A stretch of 64,000 bases of DNA. Origin: TK10-74A sp965217625. GTDB taxonomy: Bacteria; Chloroflexota; Dehalococcoidia; Bin125. Of the stretch, positions 51,710 to 60,472 are shown piece after piece (the first letter of the stretch is position 1; each line of letters opens with the position of its first letter). The position numbers were made by a program, and so were the translations under genes. The stretch is from positions 2,542,001-2,606,000 of the forward strand of contig OZ244557.1 of assembly GCA_965217625.1 (NCBI GenBank), read 5' to 3'. Under the pieces are notes generated by a model. That model did no database searches, had not been told where the DNA came from, and was given only the letters and a program-made list of their open reading frames with translations.

Positions 51710-52947
51710 GCCGTGCGGATCGCGCCGCTGTCCTTCAGCGCCTCGATCTCGTCCCAGCCGTAACCGATCGACTGCAGGATCTCCTCCGTGTGGAAGCCCA
51801 GGATGGGGCCGGCGCCCTGCACGCGCGGCGGCGTCGCGCTCATCCGGATCGGCGGCCCGGGCACCCGCATCGGCCCCAGGTGCGGCGTCTCGATCTCCTG
51901 CAGGTAGCCGTTTGCCCAGTACTGCGGGTGCGCGCTCATGCCGGCGTAGTCGAGCACCGGCGCGTGCGGCACGTCGTGCCGCTCCAGGGGTTCCAGCCAG
52001 TCGGCCAGGGGCCGCGTGCGGAAGATGGCGTCCAGCGCCGCGACCAGGGCGTCCTTGTTGCGATCCCGCCCGAAGGGGTCCGCGAAGCGCGCGTCGCTCT
52101 TCAGCTGCGGGGCGTCGATGGCGTCGCAGAGGCGCTCCCACATGTCCTGCGCGTTGGCGGCGATGGCGACGTGCCGGCCGTCGGCGCAGGCGTAGTTGGT
52201 GTACGTCGCCGCCCGGCGCCGCTGGAAGCCGCGCTGCCGTCCGCTGTGCAGGAACTCCATGATCTGCTTCGACTGCATCGCCACCATGCCGCCGATCAGC
52301 GAGCCGTCGATGTGCTGGCCGACGCCGTCGCGCTGCCGCACGTACAGCGCCGACGCGATGCCGAAGGCCAGCAGCATCGCCCCGACCTGGTCGGCGAAGC
52401 CGCCGATCAGCGCCTGCGGTTCGCCGCCGGGGCCCTCCCCCTGCTCGTACATCACGCCGCTCAGGGCCTGCGCCACGTGGTCGTAGCCGCCACGCGACGC
52501 CCAGGGGCCGTCCCGCCCCCAGGCCGACGCCGAGGCGAAGATGATGTCGGCCCGCAGCCGCTTGCAGTCCTCGTAGCCGATCCCCAGCCGCTCCATCACG
52601 CCCGGCCGGAAGTTCTCGACGACCACGTCGCACGTCGCGACCAGCCGGCGCACGACGTCGACCGCCCCCGGCCGTTTCAGGTCGAGGGTGATGCTGCGCT
52701 TGCCCCGGTTGTGCCCCTCGAAGTACGAGGAGAAGCCCTCGGGGTTGAGCCCGCTGGCGCGGCCCATCTCGCCGCCGGGCGGCTCGACCTTGATCACCTC
52801 CGCCCCCATATCGGCCAGCAGCAACGTCGCGAAGGGCCCCTGCTGGGCGCGCGTGAAGTCGAGCACGCGCACCCCGGTCAGCGCCGACGCCGGGGCGCCG
52901 GCCGGGGGCGGGATGATCGTGTCGGGGTGTGTGTCGAGTGTCGTCAT
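51706..52947 (-). CDS. CaiB/BaiF family CoA-transferase
   Basis: 413 residues. N-terminus GVRVLDFTRAQQGPFATLLLADMGAEVIKVEPPGGE, C-terminus FHTEEILQSIGYG. The catalytic region reads HIDGSLIGG, so Gly stands where Asp should be. GGEMGRASG...GHNRGKRSITLDL is family-typical. ATG at 52947, GGAGCG ahead and a TACCCT box 19 nt upstream; a longer frame to 53076 has no similarity. Co-translated with the hydrolase downstream. Confidence 0.88.
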   Translation of the reverse strand: MTTLDTHPDTIIPPPAGAPASALTGVRVLDFTRAQQGPFATLLLADMGAEVIKVEPPGGEMGRASGLNPEGFSSYFEGHNRGKRSITLDLKRPGAVDVVRRLVATCDVVVENFRPGVMERLGIGYEDCKRLRADIIFASASAWGRDGPWASRGGYDHVAQALSGVMYEQGEGPGGEPQALIGGFADQVGAMLLAFGIASALYVRQRDGVGQHIDGSLIGGMVAMQSKQIMEFLHSGRQRGFQRRRAATYTNYACADGRHVAIAANAQDMWERLCDAIDAPQLKSDARFADPFGRDRNKDALVAALDAIFRTRPLADWLEPLERHDVPHAPVLDYAGMSAHPQYWANGYLQEIETPHLGPMRVPGPPIRMSATPPRVQGAGPILGFHTEEILQSIGYGWDEIEALKDSGAIRTA

Positions 52948-52966
52948 GGCTGCGCTCCGTCCCGGC

Positions 52967-52972
52967 AGGGTA
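52967..52972 (-). promoter_or_regulatory. Putative -10 box (TACCCT) of the CaiB-hydrolase pair
   Basis: TACCCT, 19 nt before the ATG at 52947; identical to the box before the riboswitch. Confidence 0.45.
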
Positions 52973-53090
52973 CCGATCGATCCCCCAGTCATCCCAGCCC
53001 GATCGCCGCCGGGCTGACGGAACCCCGCATCGTGGTTAGGGTTGCAGCGGCGCCGGACCCCCGGCCACGACCACACGAAGGGTGGAAGCC

Positions 53091-53804
53091 ATGCAGCTCG
53101 ACGGCAAAGTCGCGGTCGTCACCGGCGCGGGGCGCGGCATCGGCCGCGCGATCGCTATCGCCTACGCGAAGGAGGGCGCCAGCGTCGTCTGCTCGGCCCG
53201 CTCGGTCGATGAGATCGAGTCGGTGGCCGCCGAGGTCGGCGGCACGGCCATCCGCTGCGACGTGACCGATGAGGCCGCCATCCGCGCCCTCATCGACGGC
53301 GCGCTGGCCGCCTACGGCCGCATCGACATCCTGATCAACAACGCCGGCGCGGTCGCCCGCCTGCCCCTCCACGAGCTGCCCACCGAGGACTGGGACCACG
53401 TGTTGAACGTCAACCTGCGCGGCGTCTTTCTCTGCACCAAGTACGCGCTCCCCTCGATGCTGGCGCAGGGCAGCGGCTGCATCATCAACATCAGCTCCGG
53501 CGCCGGCGTGGTGGGAGGGGGCGCCAACCGCTCCGCCTACACCGCCTCGAAGCACGGCGTGATGGGCCTGACGAAGGTCTGTATCCAGGAGTACCTGCAC
53601 CAGGGCGTCCGCACGCACGTCATCCTGCCCGACGCGACCGTCTCCCGCATGCGCCACGAGGGCTTCCCCGACGAGGATCCCGAGTCCCTCATCCAGGCCG
53701 AGGACATCGCCGACGCCGCGGTCTTCCTGGCGACGCAGCCCGCCACCGCGCACACCTTCGAGCTGCGCGTCAGCCAGGGGCTGCCCACCCGTTTCGTCTC
53801 CTAG
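53091..53804 (+). CDS. SDR-family oxidoreductase
   Basis: 237 residues. NAD(P) loop TGAGRGIG, NNAG, catalytic S in IINISSGA and the intact Y-TAS-K motif (SAYTASKHGV). A FabG-like general SDR; the substrate cannot be read from sequence. The ATG at 53091 (MQLDGKVAVVTG) is preferred to the GTG at 53082 as GGGTGGAAG precedes it. Ends 21 nt from the convergent crotonase-like gene. Confidence 0.88.
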   Translation: MQLDGKVAVVTGAGRGIGRAIAIAYAKEGASVVCSARSVDEIESVAAEVGGTAIRCDVTDEAAIRALIDGALAAYGRIDILINNAGAVARLPLHELPTEDWDHVLNVNLRGVFLCTKYALPSMLAQGSGCIINISSGAGVVGGGANRSAYTASKHGVMGLTKVCIQEYLHQGVRTHVILPDATVSRMRHEGFPDEDPESLIQAEDIADAAVFLATQPATAHTFELRVSQGLPTRFVS

Positions 53805-53825
53805 CCGCGGCGCGACGGCCCGCCC

Positions 53826-54989
53826 TCAGCGGATCGGGATCGGCACGTATGGCATGTTCTTCGCCGGGTCCAGCGGACGCCGCTCGAGGAACGCCGTGCG
53901 ACGCTCCCGGCACTCGTCCGACGCCAGGAAGTCGGGGATGTGCTCGGCCACCGGGCTGCGCTCGGGCTTGATGAAGTCGTCGTGCTGGTTGAAGGAGATC
54001 TTCTGCATCTGCAGGATCACCGGGCTGACGTTCTTGATCGCCACGACGAAGCGGTCGACCTCGGTCCACAGCTGATCCGGCTCGACGACGCTGTTCACCA
54101 GGCCCATCTCCAGGGCCTGCTGCCCGCTGTACTGCTGGCACAGCATCCAGATCTCCCGCGCGCGCTTCTGCCCGACGCGCGCGGCCAGCATCGCGACGCC
54201 GTGCCCGGCCGCCGGACTGCCGACGCGCGGCCCCGTCTGTCCGAAGCGGGAGCGCGTCGTCGCGATGGTGAAGTCGCTCTCGTAGGCCAGGATGTTGCCC
54301 GACCCGATCGCGTAGCCGTCGACCGCCGCGATGACGGGCTGCGGCATCTGGCGCAGCACCTGGCTGTAGGTTACGCCCACCGTGCCCGCGTAGGCGGCGT
54401 ACTCCTCGCTGGGGTCGTAGCTCTGATCGTTGCCCGTGCAGAAGCCGTTCGGCCCCGCCCCGGACAGCACGACGGCGCGGACGTCGTTGTCGCCGGCGGC
54501 GTCGAGCAGCGCGTCGGCCATCTCGTCCATCGTGACGCCGCGCTTGGCGTTGAACGTCTCGGGCCGGTTGAGCATCAGCCAGGCGACCCCGTCCCGCTTC
54601 TCGAAGACGATGTCGGAATAGCGCGGCGGGCCCAGCACGCTCTCCCGGTAGCCGCTGAACTTCTGATCGATCATGTCGATCGCCTGGTGCGCCACCTGGA
54701 GCAGCTGCGCGGCCGACAGCCCCTCGCGCGCGTGGCCCGTGATCGCGTCCTCCCCGCGCGTCGCGGTGACGCCGCGCGTCGCGAGCCAGCGGGTGTAGCC
54801 GCGCGTGAAGTCGTGCAGCGCCGCGCAGGCCTCGTGGTCGAACGACAGCCGCTGCCCCGTCGCCGGGTTGTCCGCCGTGAGGGCGAACGCGGCCCCCCCG
54901 CCCTCCTCCGGCCCTCCGAGCGACACCTGAAATCGCAGCCCGGCCGTATCGTATGCAACCGTCGTTTGGAATTCGAAGCTTGCGGACAT
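53826..54989 (-). CDS. Crotonase-family protein, BadI/MenB-like, with N-terminal extension
   Basis: 387 residues. Residues about 115-370 are a crotonase domain closest by eye to 2-ketocyclohexanecarboxyl-CoA hydrolase (BadI) and naphthoate synthase (MenB): IVFEKRDGVAWLMLNRPETFNAKRG, GFCTGNDQS, GYAIGSGN, FGQTGPRVGS and KRAREIWMLCQQYSG (given in part). BadI-type enzymes open rings by retro-Claisen or related chemistry. The first 110 residues are an extension with no recognised motif. ATG with GGGGAGGGAACC ahead and a TAGACT box. Confidence 0.84.
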   Translation of the reverse strand: MSASFEFQTTVAYDTAGLRFQVSLGGPEEGGGAAFALTADNPATGQRLSFDHEACAALHDFTRGYTRWLATRGVTATRGEDAITGHAREGLSAAQLLQVAHQAIDMIDQKFSGYRESVLGPPRYSDIVFEKRDGVAWLMLNRPETFNAKRGVTMDEMADALLDAAGDNDVRAVVLSGAGPNGFCTGNDQSYDPSEEYAAYAGTVGVTYSQVLRQMPQPVIAAVDGYAIGSGNILAYESDFTIATTRSRFGQTGPRVGSPAAGHGVAMLAARVGQKRAREIWMLCQQYSGQQALEMGLVNSVVEPDQLWTEVDRFVVAIKNVSPVILQMQKISFNQHDDFIKPERSPVAEHIPDFLASDECRERRTAFLERRPLDPAKNMPYVPIPIR

Positions 54990-55028
54990 GGTTCCCTCCC
55001 CGCAGGTTCTCGATCCTGGATTGACGGG

Positions 55029-55034
55029 AGTCTA
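55029..55034 (-). promoter_or_regulatory. Putative -10 box (TAGACT) of the BadI/MenB-like gene
   Basis: TAGACT, 39 nt before the ATG; forms a divergent pair with the box at 55059. Confidence 0.5.
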
Positions 55035-55058
55035 GGGTGTGCCGCGCCCCTGGCGCGC

Positions 55059-55064
55059 TAGCCT
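55059..55064 (+). promoter_or_regulatory. Putative -10 box (TAGCCT) of the DUF3179 gene
   Basis: GGCGCGC-TAGCCT, 52 nt before the GTG at 55117. Only 24 bp separate it from the divergent box, so the two promoters overlap. Confidence 0.5.
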
Positions 55065-55116
55065 GCACCCGGAGCGCCCCGCCCGCTGGCTGCGCGGGTA
55101 TTGACGGAGACGAGCC

Positions 55117-56928
55117 GTGACCTTCTCTCGCACCACGATCGCCGCGCTGCTGGTTCCCATTGCGTTCATCGCCCTGGTCGCAGCGGCGTGTGAATCGGAG
55201 GATCCGCCCCCGGAGCCGGCTCCCGCGGCCCCGGCCGTCGCCGACGTCCAAGCCGACGATCCCCCCGACCCTGCGCCCGCTGAGGCGGCGCAAGCCGCGC
55301 CCGAAGCCCAGGCCGCCCCCGCCGGCGATACCGCCGCCGACGATCCCCCGGCTGACGACCCCCCAGCCGACGACCCCCCCGCCGACGATCCCCCCGCTGA
55401 CGATCCCCCGGCTGACGACCCCCCGGCTGACGATCCCCCGGCTGACGATCCCCCGGCTGACGACCCCCCGGCTGACGATCCCCCGGCTGACGATCCCCCG
55501 GCTGACGACCCCCCGGCCGATGATCCCCCCGCCGATGATCCCCCGGCCGATGATCCCCCCGCCGATGATCCCCCGGCTGATGATCCCCCCGCCGATGATC
55601 CCCCCGCCGACGACCCCCCCGCCGACGCTCCCCCAACCGCCTCCGCCCCCCTCGCCGACGGGTCGATCGTGCCGCCGGCGCCCGAGGTCCCGGACGGCCC
55701 GCTTGACCCCCGGCTCGCGTCCGATCTCGACCTCGTCTTCCAGATCGACGGCGTCGATCTCGACGCGCTCGCCCGCGTGGGCATATCGGGCGACGCGCGC
55801 GTCGCCTGGCTGCTCTCCGATGTGCTGCGCTTCCTGCAGGTCGGCGAGACCTCCGACGCCGCTGTCCTGGCCTTCGAACGGCTGACGGGCACCGACGTCC
55901 CCCGGGGCTACGCCTGGCCCCTCGTGACCAACTGGCTGATCGCCTGGGACCTGCCCGCCCCGCCCGACTACGTCTCCTGGAAGCGCATCTTCTTTGAGTT
56001 CGTCGAGCCGGACTGGATCCCCTTCTTCGACGACGCCGACGCGGACATCGACTGGCGCTTGCTGAGCTGGGGCGGCGTATTCATGGACGACCGCCAGCCC
56101 CACCAGGTCGACTGGCCCTGCGTCCGCGGATGCATCCCCGCGATCAACGACCCGGCCGTCACGGACGCGGCGGGCGGGGACTGGTACCCCGATGACCGGC
56201 TGGTCTTCGGCATCGTCATCAACGGCGAGGCCCGGGCCTACCCGAAGAACATCATGGAAATCCACGAGATGGTGAACGACACGGTCGGCGGCCGGCGCAT
56301 CGGCATGCCCTACTGCACGCTGTGCGGATCGGCCCAGGCCTACTTCACCGACCGCCCGCCACCCGGCTTCCGGAACATCGAGTTGCGCACCTCCGGCCTG
56401 CTCTCCCGGTCGAACAAGGTCATGTTCGACTACAACACCATGTCCGTCTTCGACACGTTCCGGGGCAACGCCGTCTCCGGCCCGCTACAGGACGAGAACT
56501 ACGTCCTGGAGATGCTCACCGTCGTGACGAGCACCTGGGGCGAGTGGAAGGCCGCGTACCCCGACACCACCATCGTCGCCGCCGACGGGGGACTCGGGCG
56601 CTTCTACCCGTTCGATCCCCTGGGCGGCCGCGACGATGACGGCCCCATCTTCCCCGTCGGGCGGGTCGACGTCCGCCTCCCGGTGCAGGAGCAGGTGCTC
56701 GGCATCCAGACGCCGGACGGGCAGCACGTCGCCTTCTCCGTCGCACAAGCGCGCGCCGCGCTCGAGGACGGGGCCGACGTGATGCTGGCCGGTATCCGCG
56801 TCATGATGGATGCGGGCGGCCTCCGCGCCGAACTGGCCGACGGGACGCCCATCGCCAGCCATCAGGCGTTCTGGTTCGCCTGGAGCCAGTTCCACCCCGA
56901 CACGTTCGTCTGGACGCCGCTGTCGTAG
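55117..56928 (+). CDS. DUF3179-domain lipoprotein with ADDPP repeats
   Basis: 603 residues. N-terminal signal with lipobox LVAAAC (C25), then an acidic Pro/Ala linker that holds 19 ADDPP pentapeptides plus one ADAPP (residues 74-173). A mixed segment follows, then a DUF3179 domain (about 365-600) recognised by FGIVINGEARAYP, MPYCTLCGSAQAYF and MFDYNTMSVFDTFRGNAVSGPL (in part). DUF3179 proteins are exported and of unknown role; the CTLC pair may bind metal or redox-cycle. The start is GTG at 55117, with ACGGAGACGAGCC ahead. The linker is likely extended and negatively charged, holding the domain away from the membrane. Confidence 0.87.
   Translation: MTFSRTTIAALLVPIAFIALVAAACESEDPPPEPAPAAPAVADVQADDPPDPAPAEAAQAAPEAQAAPAGDTAADDPPADDPPADDPPADDPPADDPPADDPPADDPPADDPPADDPPADDPPADDPPADDPPADDPPADDPPADDPPADDPPADDPPADDPPADDPPADAPPTASAPLADGSIVPPAPEVPDGPLDPRLASDLDLVFQIDGVDLDALARVGISGDARVAWLLSDVLRFLQVGETSDAAVLAFERLTGTDVPRGYAWPLVTNWLIAWDLPAPPDYVSWKRIFFEFVEPDWIPFFDDADADIDWRLLSWGGVFMDDRQPHQVDWPCVRGCIPAINDPAVTDAAGGDWYPDDRLVFGIVINGEARAYPKNIMEIHEMVNDTVGGRRIGMPYCTLCGSAQAYFTDRPPPGFRNIELRTSGLLSRSNKVMFDYNTMSVFDTFRGNAVSGPLQDENYVLEMLTVVTSTWGEWKAAYPDTTIVAADGGLGRFYPFDPLGGRDDDGPIFPVGRVDVRLPVQEQVLGIQTPDGQHVAFSVAQARAALEDGADVMLAGIRVMMDAGGLRAELADGTPIASHQAFWFAWSQFHPDTFVWTPLS
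55336..55635 (+). repeat. 15-bp coding minisatellite, 20 units
   Basis: Twenty in-frame 15-bp units based on GCTGACGATCCCCCG, differing only at third codon bases and in the last unit (GCCGACGCTCCCCCA). Neighbouring units share third-base patterns, a sign of repeated slippage or unequal crossing-over. Confidence 0.9.
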
Positions 56929-56943
56929 CGAGGCCGCGCCACC

Positions 56944-56994
56944 CCTCCGGTCCCCCCTCTCCATCGTCCAGACGGAGACCGGGTGAGGTTCCAA
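56944..56994. repeat. REP-like repeat copy between convergent genes
   Basis: CCCCCCTCTCCATCG...GGGTGAGGTT shares the core of the repeats at 40194 and 41684, but its hairpin arms have decayed. Confidence 0.5.
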
Positions 56995-57002
56995 CGCGCC
57001 GC

Positions 57003-57824
57003 TCAGGCCGGCCCCAGTTGCGCCCGCACGAACGCCAGCAAGCGATCGTGTTCCGGATTGCCGACCTCGCGGAGGCGCGCCGCTGCGACCACCGTGCGCC
57101 AATCGCGCCGCTCCTGCGGGTCCGGCCGGGCCAGTTCGCGGTAGCGGGCCGCGTAGACCTCGGTGAAGTACCGGCGCGCTCGCCCCAGCACCGCGATCTT
57201 CCATGTGTTCATGTAGGCGGGCAAGGTGGCCGCGGCGAAAAGCACGGTGGTGCGACCGAAGTCCGCGACCGGGTTGCCCGCCTGCGCCTGGATCCAATCG
57301 ATGATCACCGGACCGTGCGGTGTCATGATGATGTTGTCCGGGTGGAAGTCCCAGTGGCAGAGGCGATCCCCCGCGGGCAGGCGGTCCAGCAGGTCGAGCA
57401 CGGACGCGCGCTCGGCCGCGCTCAGCGCGACGCCCCGCTCGATGTCGTGCCGCAGCTCGCGCTTCTGATCGCGCAGTCCCTCCGCGGGCAGATGGTGCAG
57501 ATCCCACTGCATCTCCGCCAGTCGCCGCGAGTAGCCGCGCGCCCGCCACGGTTTGCGCGACATCAACGCCATCATCGACTCCCCCGCGACCCGCTCCATC
57601 ACGATCCCCGGCCGCCCCTCCACCTCCTCAATTCCGAAGACCTCCGGGGCCGGCGCGCCGCGCTGCCCCGCCAACCGCGTCGCGGCGTGCTCCTCCTCCG
57701 CGTCCTGCGCGTATCCGGGGCGGAACAGCTTCAGCGCCCGGCCAGGATCCCAGGCGTAGATCTCCGCGGTGCGGCCGCTGCCGATCGGCGCCCCCAGGTC
57801 CGCCAGTGATCGTCCCACGCTCAC
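57003..57824 (-). CDS. Aminoglycoside-phosphotransferase-like (APH) kinase
   Basis: 273 residues. Catalytic loop HWDFHPDN and metal-binding VIIDWIQ are the Brenner-type and DxD-like motifs of APH/choline kinases; ALKLF has the ATP lysine. Relatives phosphorylate antibiotics, choline, homoserine or sugars; substrate unknown. Probably last gene of an operon with 57882 and 59190 (gaps of 57 and 9 nt). Confidence 0.86.
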   Translation of the reverse strand: MSVGRSLADLGAPIGSGRTAEIYAWDPGRALKLFRPGYAQDAEEEHAATRLAGQRGAPAPEVFGIEEVEGRPGIVMERVAGESMMALMSRKPWRARGYSRRLAEMQWDLHHLPAEGLRDQKRELRHDIERGVALSAAERASVLDLLDRLPAGDRLCHWDFHPDNIIMTPHGPVIIDWIQAQAGNPVADFGRTTVLFAAATLPAYMNTWKIAVLGRARRYFTEVYAARYRELARPDPQERRDWRTVVAAARLREVGNPEHDRLLAFVRAQLGPA

Positions 57825-57881
57825 CTCTCCGCTCGGCCCATGCGCACGGCCAGCCTATCCCCGCGACCGACGTGCCGGGAG

Positions 57882-59180
57882 TCAGCGCCGGCAGGGACGT
57901 TCCGGCGCCAACAGTTGCAGCGGCGCGATCGTCCGGAAGGCTGGGGAGAGCGTCCCCTCCACCAGGCAGATCCCCTCCCGGGCGGCCCACTCCGTGGCCA
58001 CGATGTGCGCGCCGTGCTGGTTCTGCTCGATCACCATCCGGCCGGCCAGCAGCGCCAGCGTCTCCAGCAGGACCGCGTGCTCGGCGCGGAACTCGTCCGG
58101 CGGTCGCAGGACGCGCAGGGTCGTCTGGGCGCGGCGCAGATCGGCGAGGCGCGACTGGAGCTGGGCCTCGGCGAGGGCGCGATCCTCCTCCGGGGTCATG
58201 TGCGGCAGCGGCGGCGGCCCGTCGCCCGGCAGCCGCGGCGCCGCGAGCTCGCGGATCGCCGCGTTGACCGACGCGCCGTACGCGCCGCCCGGGATGGTCG
58301 CCGGCTGCCAGCAGAACGGCATCGGGCCCACGAAGGCGGCGCAGGCCGCCTCGCTCAGCCGGGCGGCGCTGATTCGCTCCAAGCGCTGCAGCTCGACCGC
58401 GGCCAGCAGGAAGGCGCGCCGATCCCGCCCCTCCCCGGTCCGCGGGCCGATCGCGCTGAGATCGATGGCCGTGGTGTAGTAGTCCCGCAGGACGGCGTGA
58501 TCGGCCGCGAAGGCGTCCGGCGGCGTGATCGCCGCGAGCACGTCGAGCCCGTCCTGCAGCGCGGTGCGGATGTGCGACAGGGGCCGCGCGAAAATGCGGT
58601 CGTCCGGCCTGGCCCAGTTCCAGCGGCCGGGGCCGGCGTAACCTAGGCCCTCCTCGAAGAACGACTCCAGCTGACCGCGCACCTTCCACGAGACGTCACG
58701 CACGGTCTGCAGGTACTGCGCCTCGATCTCGGCGGTCGTGGCGGCCGACGGCGGGGCCGTCCGGTCGGCCGCGGCGCCGGCGGTCGTCTGGTCCTGCGAG
58801 GCCGTGCCCGGATCCGTCTCCGCCGCCGAGGCGGCGATGCCGGCGGGCGCCCCCTCGGGAGCGACGACGGACACCACGGTCAGCGCCGCCGCGACCACCC
58901 CGCACGCGGCGGCCACGCCCACCACCATGCGCCGCCGTGGCCTCCGCCGGATGCCCGCCCCGGGGATCGGTTCCAGCGGCTCCAGTCGCTCAGCGGTGGC
59001 GTCGTCCCGTGCGACCGGCCGCTGTCCGCGAGGCCGGGGCGCCGCGGCGACCGCGCCCCCGGACTCGCGCAGCGCCTGGAAGCTGCGCGGGTCGGCGGGA
59101 TTCCAGAGGTAGTCGCTGCTCGGCGGCGGCGCGGCGGCGTTCCCGCGCCGGCGGCGACGCAGCTCGCGCACGAACCTCAC
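57882..59180 (-). CDS. Single-pass membrane protein with duplicated helical domain, unknown function
   Basis: 432 residues, not recognised. A basic cytoplasmic part of about 80 residues is followed by one TM helix (MVVGVAAACGVVAAALTVVSVV, around 85-106, given in part as VGVAAACGVVAAALTVV), an Ala/Thr-rich stretch and a helical extracellular domain. Two segments resemble each other: ALQDGLDVLAAITPPDAFAADH and AQTTLRVLRPPDEFRAEH (first shortened), each followed by a helix, suggesting an internal duplication. Three late Cys may form disulfides. It starts 9 nt after the alcohol dehydrogenase stop. Confidence 0.65.
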   Translation of the reverse strand: MRFVRELRRRRRGNAAAPPPSSDYLWNPADPRSFQALRESGGAVAAAPRPRGQRPVARDDATAERLEPLEPIPGAGIRRRPRRRMVVGVAAACGVVAAALTVVSVVAPEGAPAGIAASAAETDPGTASQDQTTAGAAADRTAPPSAATTAEIEAQYLQTVRDVSWKVRGQLESFFEEGLGYAGPGRWNWARPDDRIFARPLSHIRTALQDGLDVLAAITPPDAFAADHAVLRDYYTTAIDLSAIGPRTGEGRDRRAFLLAAVELQRLERISAARLSEAACAAFVGPMPFCWQPATIPGGAYGASVNAAIRELAAPRLPGDGPPPLPHMTPEEDRALAEAQLQSRLADLRRAQTTLRVLRPPDEFRAEHAVLLETLALLAGRMVIEQNQHGAHIVATEWAAREGICLVEGTLSPAFRTIAPLQLLAPERPCRR

Positions 59181-59189
59181 GCGCCGTCC

Positions 59190-60278
59190 TTACGGCAGGA
59201 TGATACTCCGCGCGACCTCGCCCGAGAGCATGTCCTCGAAGGCCTCGTTGATCTCGTCGAGCGGCCGGAAGCGCGAGTACAACTCGTCCAGCTTCAGCCG
59301 CCCCTGCTGGTACAACTCGATGAACCAGGGGAAGTCGACCCGCGGGCTGGCGCTGCCGGACGAGGAGCCGATCAGCCGCCGGTCGAGGAACAGCGGCTCC
59401 ATCGGGATCGACAGCTCGCTGCCCGTCGCCGGTACGCCCACCGCGCAGGCCGTCCCGCCCGGCCGCGTCGCCTCGAACGCCTGGCGGACGGTCGGCGCGT
59501 TGCCGATCACCTCGAAGGCGTACTCCACGCCGCCGCCGGTCAGCTCCCGTACCGCCTCCACGGGGTCGACCTCCGACGCATTGATCGTGTCCGTCGCGCC
59601 GAACTGCATCGCGAACTCCAGCTTGCGCGGCGCCAGATCGATCGCGATGATCCGGCGCGCCCCGGCGATCGCCGCCCCCTGCACCACGTTCAGCCCCACG
59701 CCGCCGCAGCCCCAGACCGCCACCGTCGACCCCGCCCGCACCTGGGCGGTGCGCACCACCGCCCCGACCCCCGTGGTCACGGCGCAGCCCAGCGACGCCA
59801 GGCGCTCGATGGGCACCGCGTCCGTCACTTTGACGAGCTCCCACTCCGGCACCACGGTGTGCTGCGAGAAGGTCGCCGCCCCGTGCAGCAACGGTTCCCC
59901 GTCGAGCGTGTGGAAGCGGGTCTTGCCGTCCATCCGCCGCCCCAGCGGCGCCACGATGCCGTTGCAGAGGTTGGGGCGGCCGCTGCTGCAATACTCGCAC
60001 CAGCCGCACATCGGCCGGATCGCGAACACCACGTGGTCGCCGGGCTCGAACCCGCTCACGCCCGGCCCCAGCCCCTCCACGACCCCCGCCCCCTCGTGCC
60101 CCATCACGAAGCGGGAGCGCATGACGTTGCGTCCGTCCACGGCGTGGTAGTCGCTGTGGCAGGCGCCCGTCGCCGCGACGCGCACCAGCAGCTCGCGGTG
60201 CTGCGGCGGGTCGAGCTCCACCTCCTCCACCCGGATCGGCTCGTTCGCGGCGTAGAAGATCGCGGACTTGGTGCGCAT
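59190..60278 (-). CDS. Zinc-dependent alcohol dehydrogenase (class III/NDMA-type)
   Basis: 362 residues. Catalytic zinc ligands: C in GACHSDYH, H-E in GHEGAG, and C in LGCAVTTGVG; structural zinc: MCGWCEYCSSGRPNLC. NAD loop GCGGVGLNVVQGA. The GCAVTTGVGAV type is that of class III/NDMA-linked dehydrogenases acting on alcohols, aldehydes or S-hydroxymethyl adducts. A paralogue is cut by the right edge at 63311. ATG with GGGGGGAGAGCC ahead and a TAGACT box. Confidence 0.9.
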   Translation of the reverse strand: MRTKSAIFYAANEPIRVEEVELDPPQHRELLVRVAATGACHSDYHAVDGRNVMRSRFVMGHEGAGVVEGLGPGVSGFEPGDHVVFAIRPMCGWCEYCSSGRPNLCNGIVAPLGRRMDGKTRFHTLDGEPLLHGAATFSQHTVVPEWELVKVTDAVPIERLASLGCAVTTGVGAVVRTAQVRAGSTVAVWGCGGVGLNVVQGAAIAGARRIIAIDLAPRKLEFAMQFGATDTINASEVDPVEAVRELTGGGVEYAFEVIGNAPTVRQAFEATRPGGTACAVGVPATGSELSIPMEPLFLDRRLIGSSSGSASPRVDFPWFIELYQQGRLKLDELYSRFRPLDEINEAFEDMLSGEVARSIILP

Positions 60279-60305
60279 GGCTCTCCCCCCTCTATCGTGG
60301 GCGGC

Positions 60306-60311
60306 AGTCTA
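60306..60311 (-). promoter_or_regulatory. Putative -10 box (TAGACT) of the alcohol dehydrogenase operon
   Basis: TAGACT, 27 nt before the ATG at 60278. Confidence 0.5.
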
Positions 60312-60390
60312 CCCGGAGCCGGGGACGGGCCGCAAACATCGGGCGGCGGGGCGATGGGCGCCTCCGCGGACCTCCCCCGTTATCGTGGGC

Positions 60391-60396
60391 TAGACT
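60391..60396 (+). promoter_or_regulatory. Putative -10 box (TAGACT) of the enolase-superfamily gene
   Basis: GTGGGC-TAGACT, 76 nt before the GTG at 60473; divergent from the dehydrogenase promoter. Confidence 0.4.
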
Positions 60397-60472
60397 TCGC
60401 GGGCCGGCGCCCGCGTCCCGGGTCGGGCCCGGTCGGCGCGCCGTCATCGCGGACGGCGCACGGGAGGATGCT

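Noticed and set aside
55336..55635. CRISPR array
   Set aside because: Units are contiguous 15-bp coding repeats without spacers.
53770..56265. 831-residue minus-strand frame including a GGSSAGGSSAG-type repeat in a neighbouring frame
   Set aside because: The repeats are the antisense reading of the ADDPP minisatellite; the DUF3179 protein on the plus strand has the real domains.
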